Below are positions 33,842-48,800 of a stretch of DNA of 64,000 nucleotides, one piece after another. This stretch comes from Procambarus clarkii (taxonomy: Eukaryota; Arthropoda; Malacostraca; Decapoda; Cambaridae): assembly GCF_040958095.1 (NCBI RefSeq), contig NC_091227.1:20803158-20867157 (forward strand), in the 5' to 3' direction. How positions within the stretch are numbered: the stretch's first letter is position 1; every line of letters starts with the position of its first letter. Made by a program: the position numbers and the translations under genes. The notes beneath the pieces were generated by a model, which worked only from the letters and a program-made list of their open reading frames with translations, was not told the DNA's origin and made no database searches.

Positions 33842-36800
33842 CTGTAGAAAATCAATGGAAAAGAAACTCTTATTATACATTATATGAACAATTTAATAAT
33901 TAAAGCTGAAAATGTACGAGAATATATAACCAATGCACAAGATTAACAGAAAGGATGTTAAAGTTCAATTATAGCTTTTTTTTTCCTGTATGTATTTATA
34001 CTGTATTACTAAATTTACAACTCTGCATTTGGATAATTTTAAACATTTAGTTTTTAATTTAAAGTGTAGCATTTAATACAAATTTAACATTGTCCCTTGC
34101 TTCTTCAGAGACCTATTATCACTGAGGCAGCATTGCATTAAAATTTGCCTGTAGTACTGTAGATGCTAATCTGGATATCACTTTAAGTCTGTTTATAATA
34201 GGGTTCCAGGTAGTACAGTCAGGGTTCGTTCTCGACTGCACAATAGAGTCTTCCAGGTTGGAATCCCGGGCGGGACAGAAATGGTTGGGCACATTTCCTT
34301 TCACCTAATGGGTCTGTTCATCTAGCAGTAAGTAGGTACTCTAGAGTTAGTCGACTTGTTGTGGGGGTTGCATCCTGGGCGAGTGGTGCCACGATACAAG
34401 CCCAATGCGGAATGAATAAACTCTCGACTTCCTAGTCCCTCGACACAATGAATTATGATTGTATATGTACAGTACTGAGAAATATGAACATGTCTAAAGT
34501 ATGGTGGGTATGTATACTATGGCAAGTGCAGTTGAAGCATTAATAAAATGGATTGTGATGGATCAGAATCCTTAATGATCCTTAAGAAGTTGGTTATCAT
34601 TGAAAATTTTAATGCACTAACTTTTTTTTTTAATTTTGCCACTCATGTTTTTAGTAGTAGTACAGTAAATATTAATTAAAAAATGTGAATATTTTACTGT
34701 ATTTCAACTTTTATTACAAATTATACAATACCGGTGCACATTGTACAGGCTTACCTCATCTAGCAATGCCCTGTGCAGCACTGATTTGCTAAAGCACTTT
34801 TCTCCAATTTTGTTTTATTTATAAGGCATCGTTGTGGGTGGGAGCAAATGTTGTGTCGGTGTGTGGGGTGAGAAGTGTTTAAGGAATGGGTACATATTCA
34901 AACCAACAAGTTTAGTACAAGTCCTTCCATGATTAGATGACTAATAACTAGTTGTATTTGTCTGGACCCAACGTTATGCTCTATAAATTAACACAAAGTG
35001 TTGTTTTTCTATAAAGAATGAGAAGACACACACAAGTGATGATTGTCTCCGTCTTACACTGTCGACCACCTCGAAGCCACTCTCTTCCTTCCTGTGAATG
35101 GCAGGTGAACGGAAGAACTAACTTGCTAATGAATTGTGTATCTGGTGGCGTAATTTTTTATTAGCAAATAATATGGGAGTATACAGTACATATTTTCAAA
35201 ACTATTGTATATTTTGTATTAATTTTACAGTATAGCAACCAATGCTATCCATAATATGTTGGTCATAGAATATAAATTACGATGTCAGGACTGCATCTCC
35301 ATAGATACTTATGCTATAATTACCCTGTTAGCACTTCTGTTTCCAGAAACTTATCCCAGCAAAAAATGGGGTATGCCTGTAGTCGGTTCCATTGAGATAC
35401 AGTAACAATGTACAGTATACAAATGGGAAAGAAGCAGCAGAAAAGAAAAGGCATTGTGATGATAAGGTATATTTCTAAATCAAACTGTTTGTAAATGTAG
35501 AAGAAATTAAAGGATCTCCCAAGTAATATTTTAATTTACAACTGAGCTCATTTGGCATACTACCTCACTGTGTATCCCATTGATCTCGTTCTGAGATGAT
35601 GAAAAAGTCATAATGTGAAGATACAATAATATGGTTTCTGGCAATATTTTTGCATCCTTATTTTAAAACTTATTACTGTATCAATAATTAAAGAACAGAT
35701 ACCTTGTCCCAGTCTGGTCTACCAGCCCTGATGGACGATGCTAGCGGCAGTGTGGGACTTAGAGGTGCAGCACCAGTCTTGTAAAGGTGGAGATTGAGAA
35801 AGGTTTCCATGGCTGCACCTATCACACGTTGTTCACTCTCAAGGGCTGCAAGGACTTCCAGGAACCACTCAAAGCTTCCAATATCACGGTTCACCCACAC
35901 AAAATCAACCTTCAACCCAAAGACAGTAAATAAATAAAATTAGATGAACAATTAACTGTGAACTGTGTGCTTGCAGAAATGCAATGTTTTGATACTGTTT
36001 AAGTGTGAATGATATGTACATGAACAAATCCACAAGGGCCGTGACGAGGATTCGAACCTGCGTCCGGGAGCATCCCAGACACTGCCTTAATCGACACTGC
36101 CCTTGTGGATTTATTCATTTGATGTATCACCTTAGTGTGATCTCTGTGTGTAATGATATGTACATGTTTGTACTGGCAAATACTTTCCACTCTATAACAG
36201 TTATGAAAGATAGAAAGTTTAAATTTAGGACTTGCCTTCCTGAGTTTCCTGAGAGTGGAGGGAAGTGCAAGGCAGCTGGGAACTTGACAGTATGGGCAAG
36301 GAGTCTTGGCTGCTCGGTACCTGTAAAAGAAATGATCCTTGTAGAAACACATTTATGTTATCAGTCACAATTCGTGAATGAGAAACTAGCCTGCAACAGG
36401 TGCAGTGCAAGACAAGCCTGCAACAGGTGGAATGTATATTAGTGCCAAAGAGCATTGTACTGGTGATCTAGGAAGTGGGAATAAAGAAGAAAAGTTCCTG
36501 TAAAATAAGCTAAGAACTTATCCTCAAAACACACACAAGTTCTTTGAGGTCCTATATGATGACTGATGCAAAACCAAAAGTTAGTTTATTCTGTTTTCAC
36601 ATCCCTGTGATCCACTTTAAAAACTTTATCTAAATTTATATTTGGGAGCATCACTCAAGCCTGGTCGCGATATGTACACTTGTGTAAATTTTAATGTTTT
36701 ATCAATACTCGGCCCATTCTCCTGTTTAGATAGAACTTATAGTAACAATGAGCACCATTGTACATATAATGATGTAAAAGGCAATTGAAAAGTAGAAATT

Positions 36801-39800
36801 GGTATTAGTGAATTTGGACAAACTGGAAACGTTTTTGTATTGATGTTGCAAAGAAAACTTGATCTAATCTAACCTTCCTAGGCTTAATACATGCTATCTG
36901 AGGCTTAAAATAGTACATAAATGTACTATACTATTCCTAGAGATACTGTATTTAAATTTAGTTTATAGCCATATAAATATTTTTCTTGTGAATAGTAACA
37001 AATTATACTATCTAATTGTCGATCACGTCTATGTATGTACGATGGTTCACATGGTTACAGAAAGTAATATCTAAACAGGAGGATGGGTTACAATACCCCT
37101 AGTCAACTTAGAACCAAATACTAAAACTGGTAAAGCATTTCTAAACTGCTTGGAGTTGCACTATGAAAACCACAGAAACAGTTACCTGGAAGAAGTGCTA
37201 AAAACAATGCAGGTAATATTACACTCAACATAAGCAGAGACAGAATTAATTTGGCGGTGTAATCAATTCGGTGCGATCCTTAGAGCACACACCTCATCAT
37301 GACGCTTTGAAGGATGGAAGCGAAAGGAGTGACTCCAATTCCGGCGCCCACCAAGACAGCATGGGTCACAGAGAAGATCCTTGTGGATGGTGTGCCATAG
37401 GGACCATCTACATGCACCTGTAGGAAGTGTCACAATGTTGTAAGGTGAACAAGGAATACAGGAAGTGATAGCTATGTGCTAGCTCCCATTCAATTTCTAA
37501 GTAATACTTGTATTTGTCCAGCATTTTCCATGTAACATACTGTACAGTACAGTATATAAATAGCAATTCATGAATTACCAGTATACAGTACTGTATATAA
37601 CTATCAGTTCCCAGTGCTACACAATTCTTGCTGTTGAAAAAATATGAAGCATATATATTGCACATTTACCTGGGTCTATCTCATAAATCTAGATCCAGGT
37701 AAATGTACCTGGATCTAGATCATCATCAAATCTGCCAGGAAAAGATCATCAAGGCAAATGGGGGGGGGGGGGGGACCTTCGACAAGCCATCAGTCGTGAC
37801 CACTAGGGTTAGTGGCCCTCGGCTAAATCAGGTAAATTTAATTTGTTAAGAATTTACTTATATTTTGATATATTGTAATTCATACTGTACTGTACTGTAT
37901 ATCTGTTCTTCAATACTGTATTCTTAATTATTTATATCCAATTTAACTTTTGTACTCCTTCATTATTGACTTGTGGCTCTCAATTGCACCTGGTACAAGA
38001 CAGACAACAATGCAAACCAGGCACAATAGAGCTGATGTCATCCAAACTTTGAAAATACTGAACAAGATGGAGAATATTAGTCCAGACCACTTCAAAATCC
38101 TCAAGAAAAATGGTGAAACCTTTGACAGGCCAATGGCTTCCTGTCCTTGTTGAGGCCACTAGACTGGTGGGAATGGGGGAAGGAAAGGAAACTATCAGGG
38201 GAAAGTGCCAAGCCATTACGACTATATTGCACTTGGAAGGGGTTAGGATAAGAATTTGGGATGGGACTGGAGGGAAGGAATGGTGCCCAACCACTTGGGA
38301 CGGTCGGGGATTGAATGCCGACCTGCACGAAGCAAGACCAGACTGATGGGGGGGCTCTCCGGTAAATTAAGGTAAATTATCTGTTATTAATTACTTGCAC
38401 GTTATTAAGTTGTGGTATACTTTAGTACATGTTCACATTGACAAGAAAACATGTGTATCTGTAACTTAAAAACAATATTTAACTGTTCTGGAGTGATACT
38501 GCAGTGTCTGGTTATGATCTTTTAAACCTTTACTAATGTTACCTCAATTTACCTGAGGGCCACTATTTATTTAGTGGCCTTGACAGGGACAGGAAGTTGG
38601 CAGCTCGTCAAAGGTCTACCAGATTTGAGAAATCTTAGAGTGCTGCAATTGCATCTTCGCACCACATTTTGAAAATGGTACAGGTATAGTAAGGAACTCC
38701 TTTGTGAAACTGATGCTCAAAAATACGCTAATGAAGTTGTACTAGCATCATGAATTTACCCTTTTTTGTATCATGAGCATGGGTTTTTTTAACGATCTTC
38801 AAGGGTAAGCTCACCATTTAGAACAGTACCACAAAATTAAAATATCCTTTCTTAATACATGTCGGTTCACCATTCATTTTATTTTTATCAACTGGCAGCA
38901 GTGATCATTTCAATGGCTGTTTACAATTATCCACCTAAACCAGTGGTCTTTACTGCAGTTGATACCCCCTTTGGTTCTCAAAATGTGTTCTCACACCTTG
39001 TTTGGTTCTCAGAATTTGTTTCTGAGCAAATTTATAATGTTAATTTACACACACACACACACACACAATCATATAGAGGCAGTTCTGATGTTTGTGTTCT
39101 TAAATTGTGCTTATGATTATTTACCTACAGTTCTAAAAATCTGTCATGGGTGGTGAAGCCACATAGGTGTAATTCACTCGTGCACTTTCACAGCAGGTGG
39201 AAAATGGGAGCAGACCCCACCAACACTTGTCAAAGAGCATTGCACAAGAGCCCCCCCCCCCCCCCACACCACATCACGGCAGCACCCTTGCAGGGGGCAA
39301 AAAGAGAGAAAAACGTCTTTGGCTACGTTATGCATTGACCACACATGATTAACTCATGAGTACTTAACTGCACAGACCTGTTATGTCAGTACTACATTAA
39401 CAGTCGTACACCTCCTCATAGAATACCTTGATTTTCAGATGGACTGGAAAACACAAGGAAATCACAATACAGTAATGTGATATATATGAGAAAATCATTG
39501 GAGCAGGACAGCGATCAAACCAGCATCCTGGGTGAGCCCAGATGTATTCCTTTGTTGGAAATAACCAACAGTTTCGTACATCTTTTGTATTTTTATACAA
39601 CGTTTGTATTAACCACAAGTAGTTACTAAAATTACTAACTTGTAGATTTAATCATCATCATGATTTATATTAAACATATTGCCAGATTCTTCCTAGTCAG
39701 AGTGACGACGCGAGGAACGACAGGCAGAAACATGAATTCTCTCCACATTTAGTTGGATTTATAACAGAGTCCAGTTTATCATTTCTTTTACTAAAAATAG

Positions 39801-42800
39801 TTACTAATAAGTTTAATTTCGTAACATACTACTGCTTACTGGAACTCCTTTATTTAGTTGATATTAAACATTCTAGAGGAAATTAATTTAATGTAAATGA
39901 TTTCACTTTAATTTCCTCGATTAGCTGCGTGACTTTAATAAACCCAATTTATGTTACGCAAAATTATATTTAACACAGAAGAATTAAATGTGACATCAAT
40001 ACTCATCACCATCTCTTCTTAGTTAATTCCACTTCTTTCCTTAGTTAATATATCCATTTACGCTCAAGATGTCTATCGAGCGCCGGGCATGCGCAACCGG
40101 GAAGAGGAAGAAGACGCGAGAACATGACCAGCCACCACACGACTCGGACGCCATTAGTAGCGTGCAACAGAGAGCTATGTTTCGATCATGCTTATTTCGC
40201 TGCCACGACCAGTAGAGCGGTGCCACGTCACAGCCGTTTCCCAGAGCTAGTATATCTGCAATTCCATAGTCAACGCCCTTCAAGTAGCAGCTGGAGGACG
40301 AAGCATTGCACAGTTCTCTACATCAACGGACAGTAGAAGAAATTTACAGTGCTTGACCATAAATTGCACAGATATTTGCAGGAGATTTCTACAATGATCA
40401 TCATACCTTTTAGGAAGATTTCCTTAATTTAGGATGTACTTGTAGTTTGTTATGTAGAAGATTTTTACAATGTAATTGCTTTCCAGCTCCGAGTCGACGT
40501 CAACCGAGGTGCTAGGCTTCCTCACCTTCACGTGCAACAATTTGCTCGATGCAACACTTCGTCGGTGGAGCGTGGCAACCGATTGCACTTCTTTAGATTT
40601 ACAGCTAAGCTGTTCATGTTTATCAGTAGTAATAACACTCTAGTTACAGTAGCGATCTCCCAAAGAAATCAGTTATACTAACTCATTGATTTACCGTATA
40701 CTATTCATTATTCCAGTAGTATATTGAGGTGCATTTACCTCTAATTAATATTATATAATCAACCTTATTTACTTTCATAATTTATTTACTCTGGCGAAGA
40801 ACCAGTGCCAGAATAATGCTAGGGATGCATTAATCTTTTAGCATGTAACCCCCCCATTTTTGTGCAGGTTAATTTGACTCCCTTTACCTAAGAAATACAG
40901 TTTCACTAAGATCCATAGGACACTAGTTCTTGGTATCAGTTTAATCCATTGTCTCATTTTGTTTTCCACTTTTTCTCAAAAAGTGGTGGTCCTTCACAGC
41001 TATTGAATTACTTTATTTAATTACAAATTATTGGAGTCAGATTTTCCCACAGCCTTAACTCGTGGACCACAATACGCAGCATATCATGGTCCATGTGTTA
41101 AGGCATGCTTATGGGGTTACCCAGGGTGCTGCTTTGATACCTGTCCTGCTTTAATGCTTTTCACTGGATGATTCAAAATTTTGTTTCCCTACCTATCCTT
41201 CGAGTCATACAGTATGTCCTCTGATAAAATCCTCAGGGACGTGATTCCTTTGACATTTCTCATCTTATGTCTGCTTATGTCTGTCTGTATTGGAATTCTG
41301 AATGATTTCTGGAACCTTTTCAATATTCTGTAACTTAGATGGTGATATATTGTCTTCTGGGCTTGACATTTTTTGATAATTACTGTTTTTTCCCAATGAA
41401 AACACATTACACACAGAAATCACAATAGCGTGATGCACCAAAACATCTATGAAAATAACAATTCCAGTTTCATTTTTTAAAACTCCATGGGAGGATATAA
41501 TCATATATGCATGTTCAGGACATAAAGTACTGTTTCTTTAAATTGTTCCAAAAACCAAGGTAAATTGCTGGGAATTCAGCAATTCAAAATTTTGGGAAAA
41601 AATCTGGTGTCTAACTTACCTCAATATTCTTATCTTCTAACTGAATCTGAATTTTGTGCGTTGTCAAGTTCTCTGTCAAACTATTTTCTTCGTTCTTTCT
41701 TTGGTATTGATTGCACTGTTGTTGGTGCCGGAGTGTGCTGGAACACTGCTGCTCACCCAAGGAGTCCAGACTAGAATTGCTTCCATATAGCGACGAGTGG
41801 CCAGAGTCGGTCAGTACCATTTGGTGTCCTATTAATTCGGCTTTCAGTGCTGCCAAGTTTGACAAACTGGAAGACTTCTTGCGTTCCAGTGGCTTCTCTG
41901 CTGCTGGGGATTTGAGCATGACTGAGGTGACAGATGGCTTCTGTTCAGCTTCTACAGACAACAGTGCTGCTGGTCGAGTGTACACACTCATCTTACGATT
42001 AAATTCTAAGAGGTTATTAACATAGCGACGGCCTTTACCATCGCCGCCACCCCCCTCTCCTTCCAGCTCAATGACACCGTGTTCTGCTATCTCGCTCACC
42101 CTCTCATCAGCTGTGAAGGCAGGGTTCAGTATACCAGTGTCTTCATTCTTATAATTCTGTGATGCTTCTTTTATTTCTGTTTCCTTCTCATCCTTGAACA
42201 TTTCATAGACTCTTTTAGTCCATTCTCCCACAGAGCGAATGTGAACAGTGAAGACATCTGTAAACCAAACAATAGTTACTGCTAGTAAGATACATAAGAA
42301 CTAAAACTAATGATAACCGCATTACTAATTATAGTTTTCAATAATATATATTTGAACAGAAGCTGCAAACATGATATAATAATAAAGTTCCAGGAAATAC
42401 AGAATAGAAATACTGATGGTGTAGCACCTTCACGCTCAGGAGCTGAAGATATTGTAAAAGGATGCCACTCGTAGCGAGCAATGGAAGGGATGTTGAGAAA
42501 CACATACTCCCCAGGCTGGAAGTCGAAGTTCTTGGGTCGTCTAATCAATACCTTTATTACCTGTTCTCCAAAGAAATACTCATTATCAGTCAAATTTATC
42601 AGTTAAAAAGTATGAAATTATTGTAATAGCAGTTACACATTCAAGTGTGATGCTTAAATCTAAATTACATATTTTATTGCAAGATTTTCGAAAATATTGT
42701 TCCCTCAAATCTTTTCCATTCCTTAGTTTAGGTATTTTACCAAACAGATTATAATTAATATTATCCAAACCCAAGGTAATACAATCATATTAATTGTAAC

Positions 42801-45800
42801 TACTGTACCATCATAGTTGTTGTTTCTAATAGAATTATGTACAAAAATGTACTCAAAACTAGCAAAAGAACATTCCTTTAATTCACAACTTGCATCTCTG
42901 AAGACATCTCACCTGAGAGGGAAGTTTAGTTCCTGAGAGAATGAGAGTCTGGCCCTTGGGTGAACAGACCTGTGACACTCTTAAACATGTCTCCAGGAGG
43001 AAGGCTATGCCAGGCAGAAGAAGCCACTTCCAGAAGTTGGGGCCATGTAGGATGAGGAACACCCAGAATGGAAGGGAGAGGAGGTGGGTCCAGTAGAATA
43101 TCTGGGGAGAGATGCAATGCTGAATGTTTCAGCGAGATCATTTTCCATTCATATGGACTTGGATAGCGAGACAAATGATGTGAAACATGGTCTGAAATGT
43201 TGATAATACTGAACTATAATTATCTGACAAATAAACTGTTTACACCTCAGTATCAGTATACTGTACAGGTATATTTAAATATTTACTGTGACAATAAATG
43301 AGCAGATTTAAGTGACTAATAATACATTAAAAAATTAGCATGATCAAAGCATTCTACACTCCCACTTGCTGTAAGCCCCTGCTACATAGCCTCAATTAAA
43401 TACCTCAAAATAGCCGGACTTCCTGACGAAGCGGTGGCTGAAGCCAACGATAATGGTGAGTATGACCATGAGCACCACTCCCGTCGGGTTAGCCAGGCCT
43501 CCCACCCAGCCAATGCCTAGGGAGGTGTCCCACATGTAGGCATTCATGGTGATCCCCGTCACATCTCCGAGGGTCACTGTCAAAGCACCAGCCATGGTCA
43601 GAGCAAGACTGCAACAGCACACCATCAATGGTCTTTAGGGACATTGATGATGTCAGTGAGGGGGTGGGGAATAACTCCAATGATGGTGTTTCCTGGTGTT
43701 TGGTTAATATGGTGCCACTGTAGTGTTAGTGCATCATGTTGTGCATTGGGCTGGTGCAATTAGTTTAATTTAGTTTATTTATTACCCATTTTGTCAGCGG
43801 CAGTAGGAAAATATTAGAGGCACAGTGGACTCAAGAACAGAATACAGGTATAGTGATGCTATAGAAATAAAATGTATTAATTTTGTGTTCTAGAGTATTT
43901 TGGAGGTACCAAGGAAGTGACACTTGAGGAGGTGCCAAGGGACACTTGTGTGGTATGGTGATTCAGCTATGTCATGAAGTTAGCATATAATTCCTGTTGT
44001 CTTGGAAAAAAAAAGCCTGTATTGCACTAAAGCTTATTGAGGTCCCCCTTGGACAACTACCTACCCTTCCTAGGAGGCAGCCCACAATAATTACCTAATT
44101 TCCAGGTACAGTACTGTACCTGTTTTACTGCTAGGTAAACATAGGCATGAAATGAAAGGAAACTTGCCCAATCATTTCTGTCCTGCCCGAGGATTGAACC
44201 TGGGACCCTTGGTTGTGAGCTGGAAATGACAACCACTGTGCTAGCTACTGACTATGTGTCTCACTGCAGTTTTTGTTGTACATCATATTAATAATGTTTG
44301 TAATGTATCTGTTGACTTGGATGTTCATACGGCTATGACTAACTGGGACTTTTGGTGGCCAATACATATTCACATCGGTGAAAAACAGAAATGCTAACAA
44401 AAATGTCTCCAAATACAACCATACCTACATATTGAAAATCACAGACATTTACATGCATGCACATATATAAATCCCATTAAAAATATAAGAAGGTAGGCCT
44501 AGATATAAACACAGACATGATAAACTATGCATAATTAGTGAAAGCATTATGTACAAAGCAGGTCAGGGATGGTAGAAAGAAACAATTATATACATGCATA
44601 AAATTAACTCCTATGTTCTCCAATTTTAATTTGTGATTAAACTTATTTATAAAATCCCCATAAAACGTTTGCACCGATTGTCACTCTTGCTGTATGCTAT
44701 AACTTCAAGGTGAGAAAACTTAATTAACTTCACACTGGTCTGTATAAGGGAACTGGTTGCAAATTTTTTTGTTTTAAACACCATTTGCAACCCAATTTAA
44801 ATCTCAAAGATGACTGAGGACAATATCAAACATATGCCTTGTTTACCTCTTCAGAAAGTCAGTGGCTTCAATAAGAGATTAAATACATTTACCTGAATTT
44901 ACCTAAGGGTGACCATCTCTAGTGGCTTCAACTTGGATAGGAAGCTGGCTGCTTGTCAAAGTCCCATCATTATTACCAAGGACTTCTTCCAGTTGAATTT
45001 TGAACTGTAGTCCTGATGTCTTACCATTTACAGTTTAGGTAGGTAGACAAGCCCACAGGTTTATAACCTTATGGGTGAAAATGCATATCCTGGTACCTGT
45101 CATACATTGTTACTTGAGCCACAACATGGACCTTTCTAAATAAGTGTTCTAGATTAACATTTTTGAATTTTTATCGTGCAGAATACCAAATGACTCGGGT
45201 AAATTTGTTCTGTATAGTCGATTAAGTCTATATGACATCTACAATGTCATGGTTGGTATGTATTGTTGTTAGTCCTGAGGCTCTCAGCCTTTCCAGGTAC
45301 GAGATGTATCCTAATTCTGGGATGGATATAGTCGTTCTATGTTTGAATTTTTTCCAAAGAAGTTAGGCCCTCCATAGCGAGATGTCTCCATAGTTTGATT
45401 CAGTTATCCAGATGGGGAGAGGCACAGCACTGAAATTTGTACAAGTGAACAATCACTTTTATCTTTGAAGTCAAAGGTTTGTTTAATTATTCATCGTTTT
45501 GTAACGCTGCTCCTACTTGCTGAGAAACTTTCACTAACTAAAAGGTCCTCTTCTCTTTCCAATCTGTCAAGCTACACAGGGCATTTTTAGTCTAATACCA
45601 ACCCAACTTCAGAAGAAAATATAATGCACACAATTGTGAATTATCATTCTTTGAATGCAAAACTAACAATATACACAGTATTGTATAAACAAGGGAAAAC
45701 CTTTACTAATTGCCGACCACTTCAGTGGCAAGCTATATATTAGTCTACCTTCACCAACTTTATTAGTTTGTTTTTCTTGGGACTGATGTACAGTATTTTA

Positions 45801-48800
45801 GGTAAGGATAGGATAGGTTAGATTGGGTTAGGTTAGATTACATAAATTTGTTATGCAATATAATATTTAGTCTTCCAAAAACCCACATAATGTTTTCAAG
45901 AACGATGGAATCGGTGAGACATGCAGTACAGTAATATGTTCCAATCAAGTCCTCACATTAGACTTAGATTGTCCCCTATTGCAAACATGTTTAGCTCTTT
46001 CATACAGATTAATAAAATAGTGATATGAAGGGTGTGGATAGACACTAAAAGAAGAAAGTTATATAATACAGTATTGTGAACAGTGACTTACCTAAGCATG
46101 ATGAAAGCATCAGTCTCCTGCTTCTCTGGCTAGTCAGAGAAAACCTTGGCACACTTATGAATGCCACAGAATATGTGAAACAGAGGTATGAGCTATAGAG
46201 GTACCAAGAACAGAGATACAGACAAGCATCAGGATCCACAAAGTACTTGATCAAGTGTCAACTTATCAGATTTTTACATACAGTATATTCTCAGTCATGA
46301 CAGCTTAATACGTTTTACCCTACAATTGGCTATAGCTCTGAAGTGCTACATGATCATAAATAACAACAATAACCATGAATTGAGGACAACCTCAAGCTTC
46401 AGTGCTAATAAGCTGAGTTGCATATACCGACCCAGCCACCATGGTCACGATAAGAGGTGCACATTTTGCAAGTGGATATGTAAAAGGACTCAAGGAAAGG
46501 AAGCAAGATAGAAGTTAGAAGATAAAATAGGTGTCGAACTTAAACATGATTTTCTCCTTGGTAATGTTCATAATATACTTGATAAATATGAAAATATGAA
46601 GACTGCTTACACTTTCTATTAAATTTAAATAAACAATAAACAGATTATGCCTATCTCATTTATTGATGAGATAAATCTTTCAAAAAAAACATCCCAGAAT
46701 GGCCAAATTTAAAAAAGAATGATTAGTCTTATATACACAAGTTTAAAGGCTGAACATATTGGATGAAACAGCATTGCATCATATGAGTAGTCTCTTTTTG
46801 TTAGAGGCACACTCCTGACAAGCATTCCATTAACCATAGAAGAAATATTTTGTAAAGCCAAGAAGAAGGTGGACATGAGAGTCAGTCGAGAAAACCGTAT
46901 TGCCATGATGGGTCATGGATGAGTAAGGGCGAGTCACATAGTGTGCCAGGTATGGTGGATTATGGATAAGTAGGGAGTGTTGATGGAGTGGTATGTCAAC
47001 AACCCACAGGTAGTGTTGGATGATTTAATGACTGATATTGTTTTATGAAATACTGTACTGTATATGTTTAATGCTTTTGCTTGAATTATACTGTACACGA
47101 TCTTGTTAAAGTGACACTAAACCCTCAAATATATTTATTTAAATTAATATGAAACAAAATTTGATCTGATGAGTAATTAAGATGCATGAATGTACAAATG
47201 AGTAAATGTACTCATTCAGTAATTACCAACATTCAATAATTACCCAGGTAATTATAGGAAGATAATGCCAAGTCATGCATAACTATAATTTTTTACAATT
47301 CCAATGCAAGTAAATATGAAACGAATGAAGTAACAAAACTAATTATATAAGTCAATATGTTCAAGGAACATCCTGTAACTCTCACAAGGGGGGACAACAG
47401 CTTCAAACTCAAGAAGCCCCAATGTAAGAGGCAGCTTGAGATGCTTCTTTCACCTATAGGATACTAAACTCATGGAATTACACACCCAAAGAGACCAGTT
47501 TAAAACACAAATGGAAAAAATCCTAAAGAATAATGGGAGGGGAACCTATGACATGCTACCTGCTTACTGTCCCTATTGAGGCCACTGGGAGATGGTAGAC
47601 CTCAGGGTAAATTCAAGTAAATAATCATAATATGAACATTTGTAAACTTGGACAACATAATGTGTGTGTAGCACTGTCGGATTACAACTGACTGAAACCA
47701 GGTTCGATTCCTGGGCAGGACGAAACATTTTAGCAGTTTCCTTACACCTGATGGCCTGATCACCCAACAGTAATTAAATACCCCTAGAGTTAGATTATAG
47801 GAAGGTGATGGACGAGAGAGGATAGGATGTAAGGGAACAGGGTAACTGCTTTGATCGATAAATTTCTTGTAGAGTGGGGAAGGAGCCAGTGATGATGGAG
47901 GGGAAGGTGGAAGATGTACAAAAGGTTGACTACTCGGTGGGCACAACATCCAAAAGCAACACTAGTTCAACGCCAAATTAAACATCGTCAACACAGATTT
48001 AATGCTCAACCAATGCCACTCAGATATTGTGCTCACTGGGTAGAGTTTAATGAAGAGTTATCCCAGAGCAAGTCAATTAGTAAGTATATATTAATATAAG
48101 TTATGTATACATGTTAAAAATATATTTACATTATCTGGAAATCTAAAATAAAATGAGAATTAAAAAAGTTAAGATATTACTAAATTACAAATGCTTAATC
48201 CAGGTTAGAAGAGATAATTATTTTAAGATGTATCACATTGAAGGTACTGTATTTATAGCAAATGTTTTACGAATATTAAATTAGTCTTCACAATTGGCCA
48301 CTTTAAATCAACATTGGTGTTACTGTCTCAGCTGATAGTCCTTCCTTTTCTGATGCCGAGCCCTGTCCAAGCTGCTGTCAGTCACAGCTCTCTGATGCTG
48401 AGCCCTGTCCAAGTTGTTGTCAGTCACAGCTCTGATGTTAAGTCCTGTCCAAACTGCATCTGTCACAGCTGTCTAAAGTCCAGTCCTATCCAAGGTGTTG
48501 TCAGTCACATCTCCCCAAGAATGAAGAATGTCTAATTAGCTTGTAGAGTTTATATTAATTAGCTTAATAATTTATAATGGATACTCTGTACATGTTGCTT
48601 CAAAAAATTCTTCTGTTGAATTTTGTTCCAAATTTACAAGAATTTTTTCTTTAATTAAATCTAGACATTCAACAGTGATTATTAAAGATTTACCTGTAAA
48701 CAATAAGTAATAAAGCCAATACAATATGTCCACCACAGCAGTGAAGCAACAATCCTTGCATCAACATTTACAATCATGCTGTCTATATATTGTACAGTAA

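Noticed and set aside
42926-43174. 82-codon minus-strand protein overlapping the Nox5 membrane exon
   Set aside because: It is the wrong frame of the real exon; the correct frame gives IFYWTHLL...[10 protein letters not shown].
43577-43628. Upstream acceptor (gctgttgcag) for the Nox5 exon starting at 43576
   Set aside because: It gives a phase that clashes with the preceding exon (stop codon); the acceptor at 43577-43578 restores the frame and the expected length.
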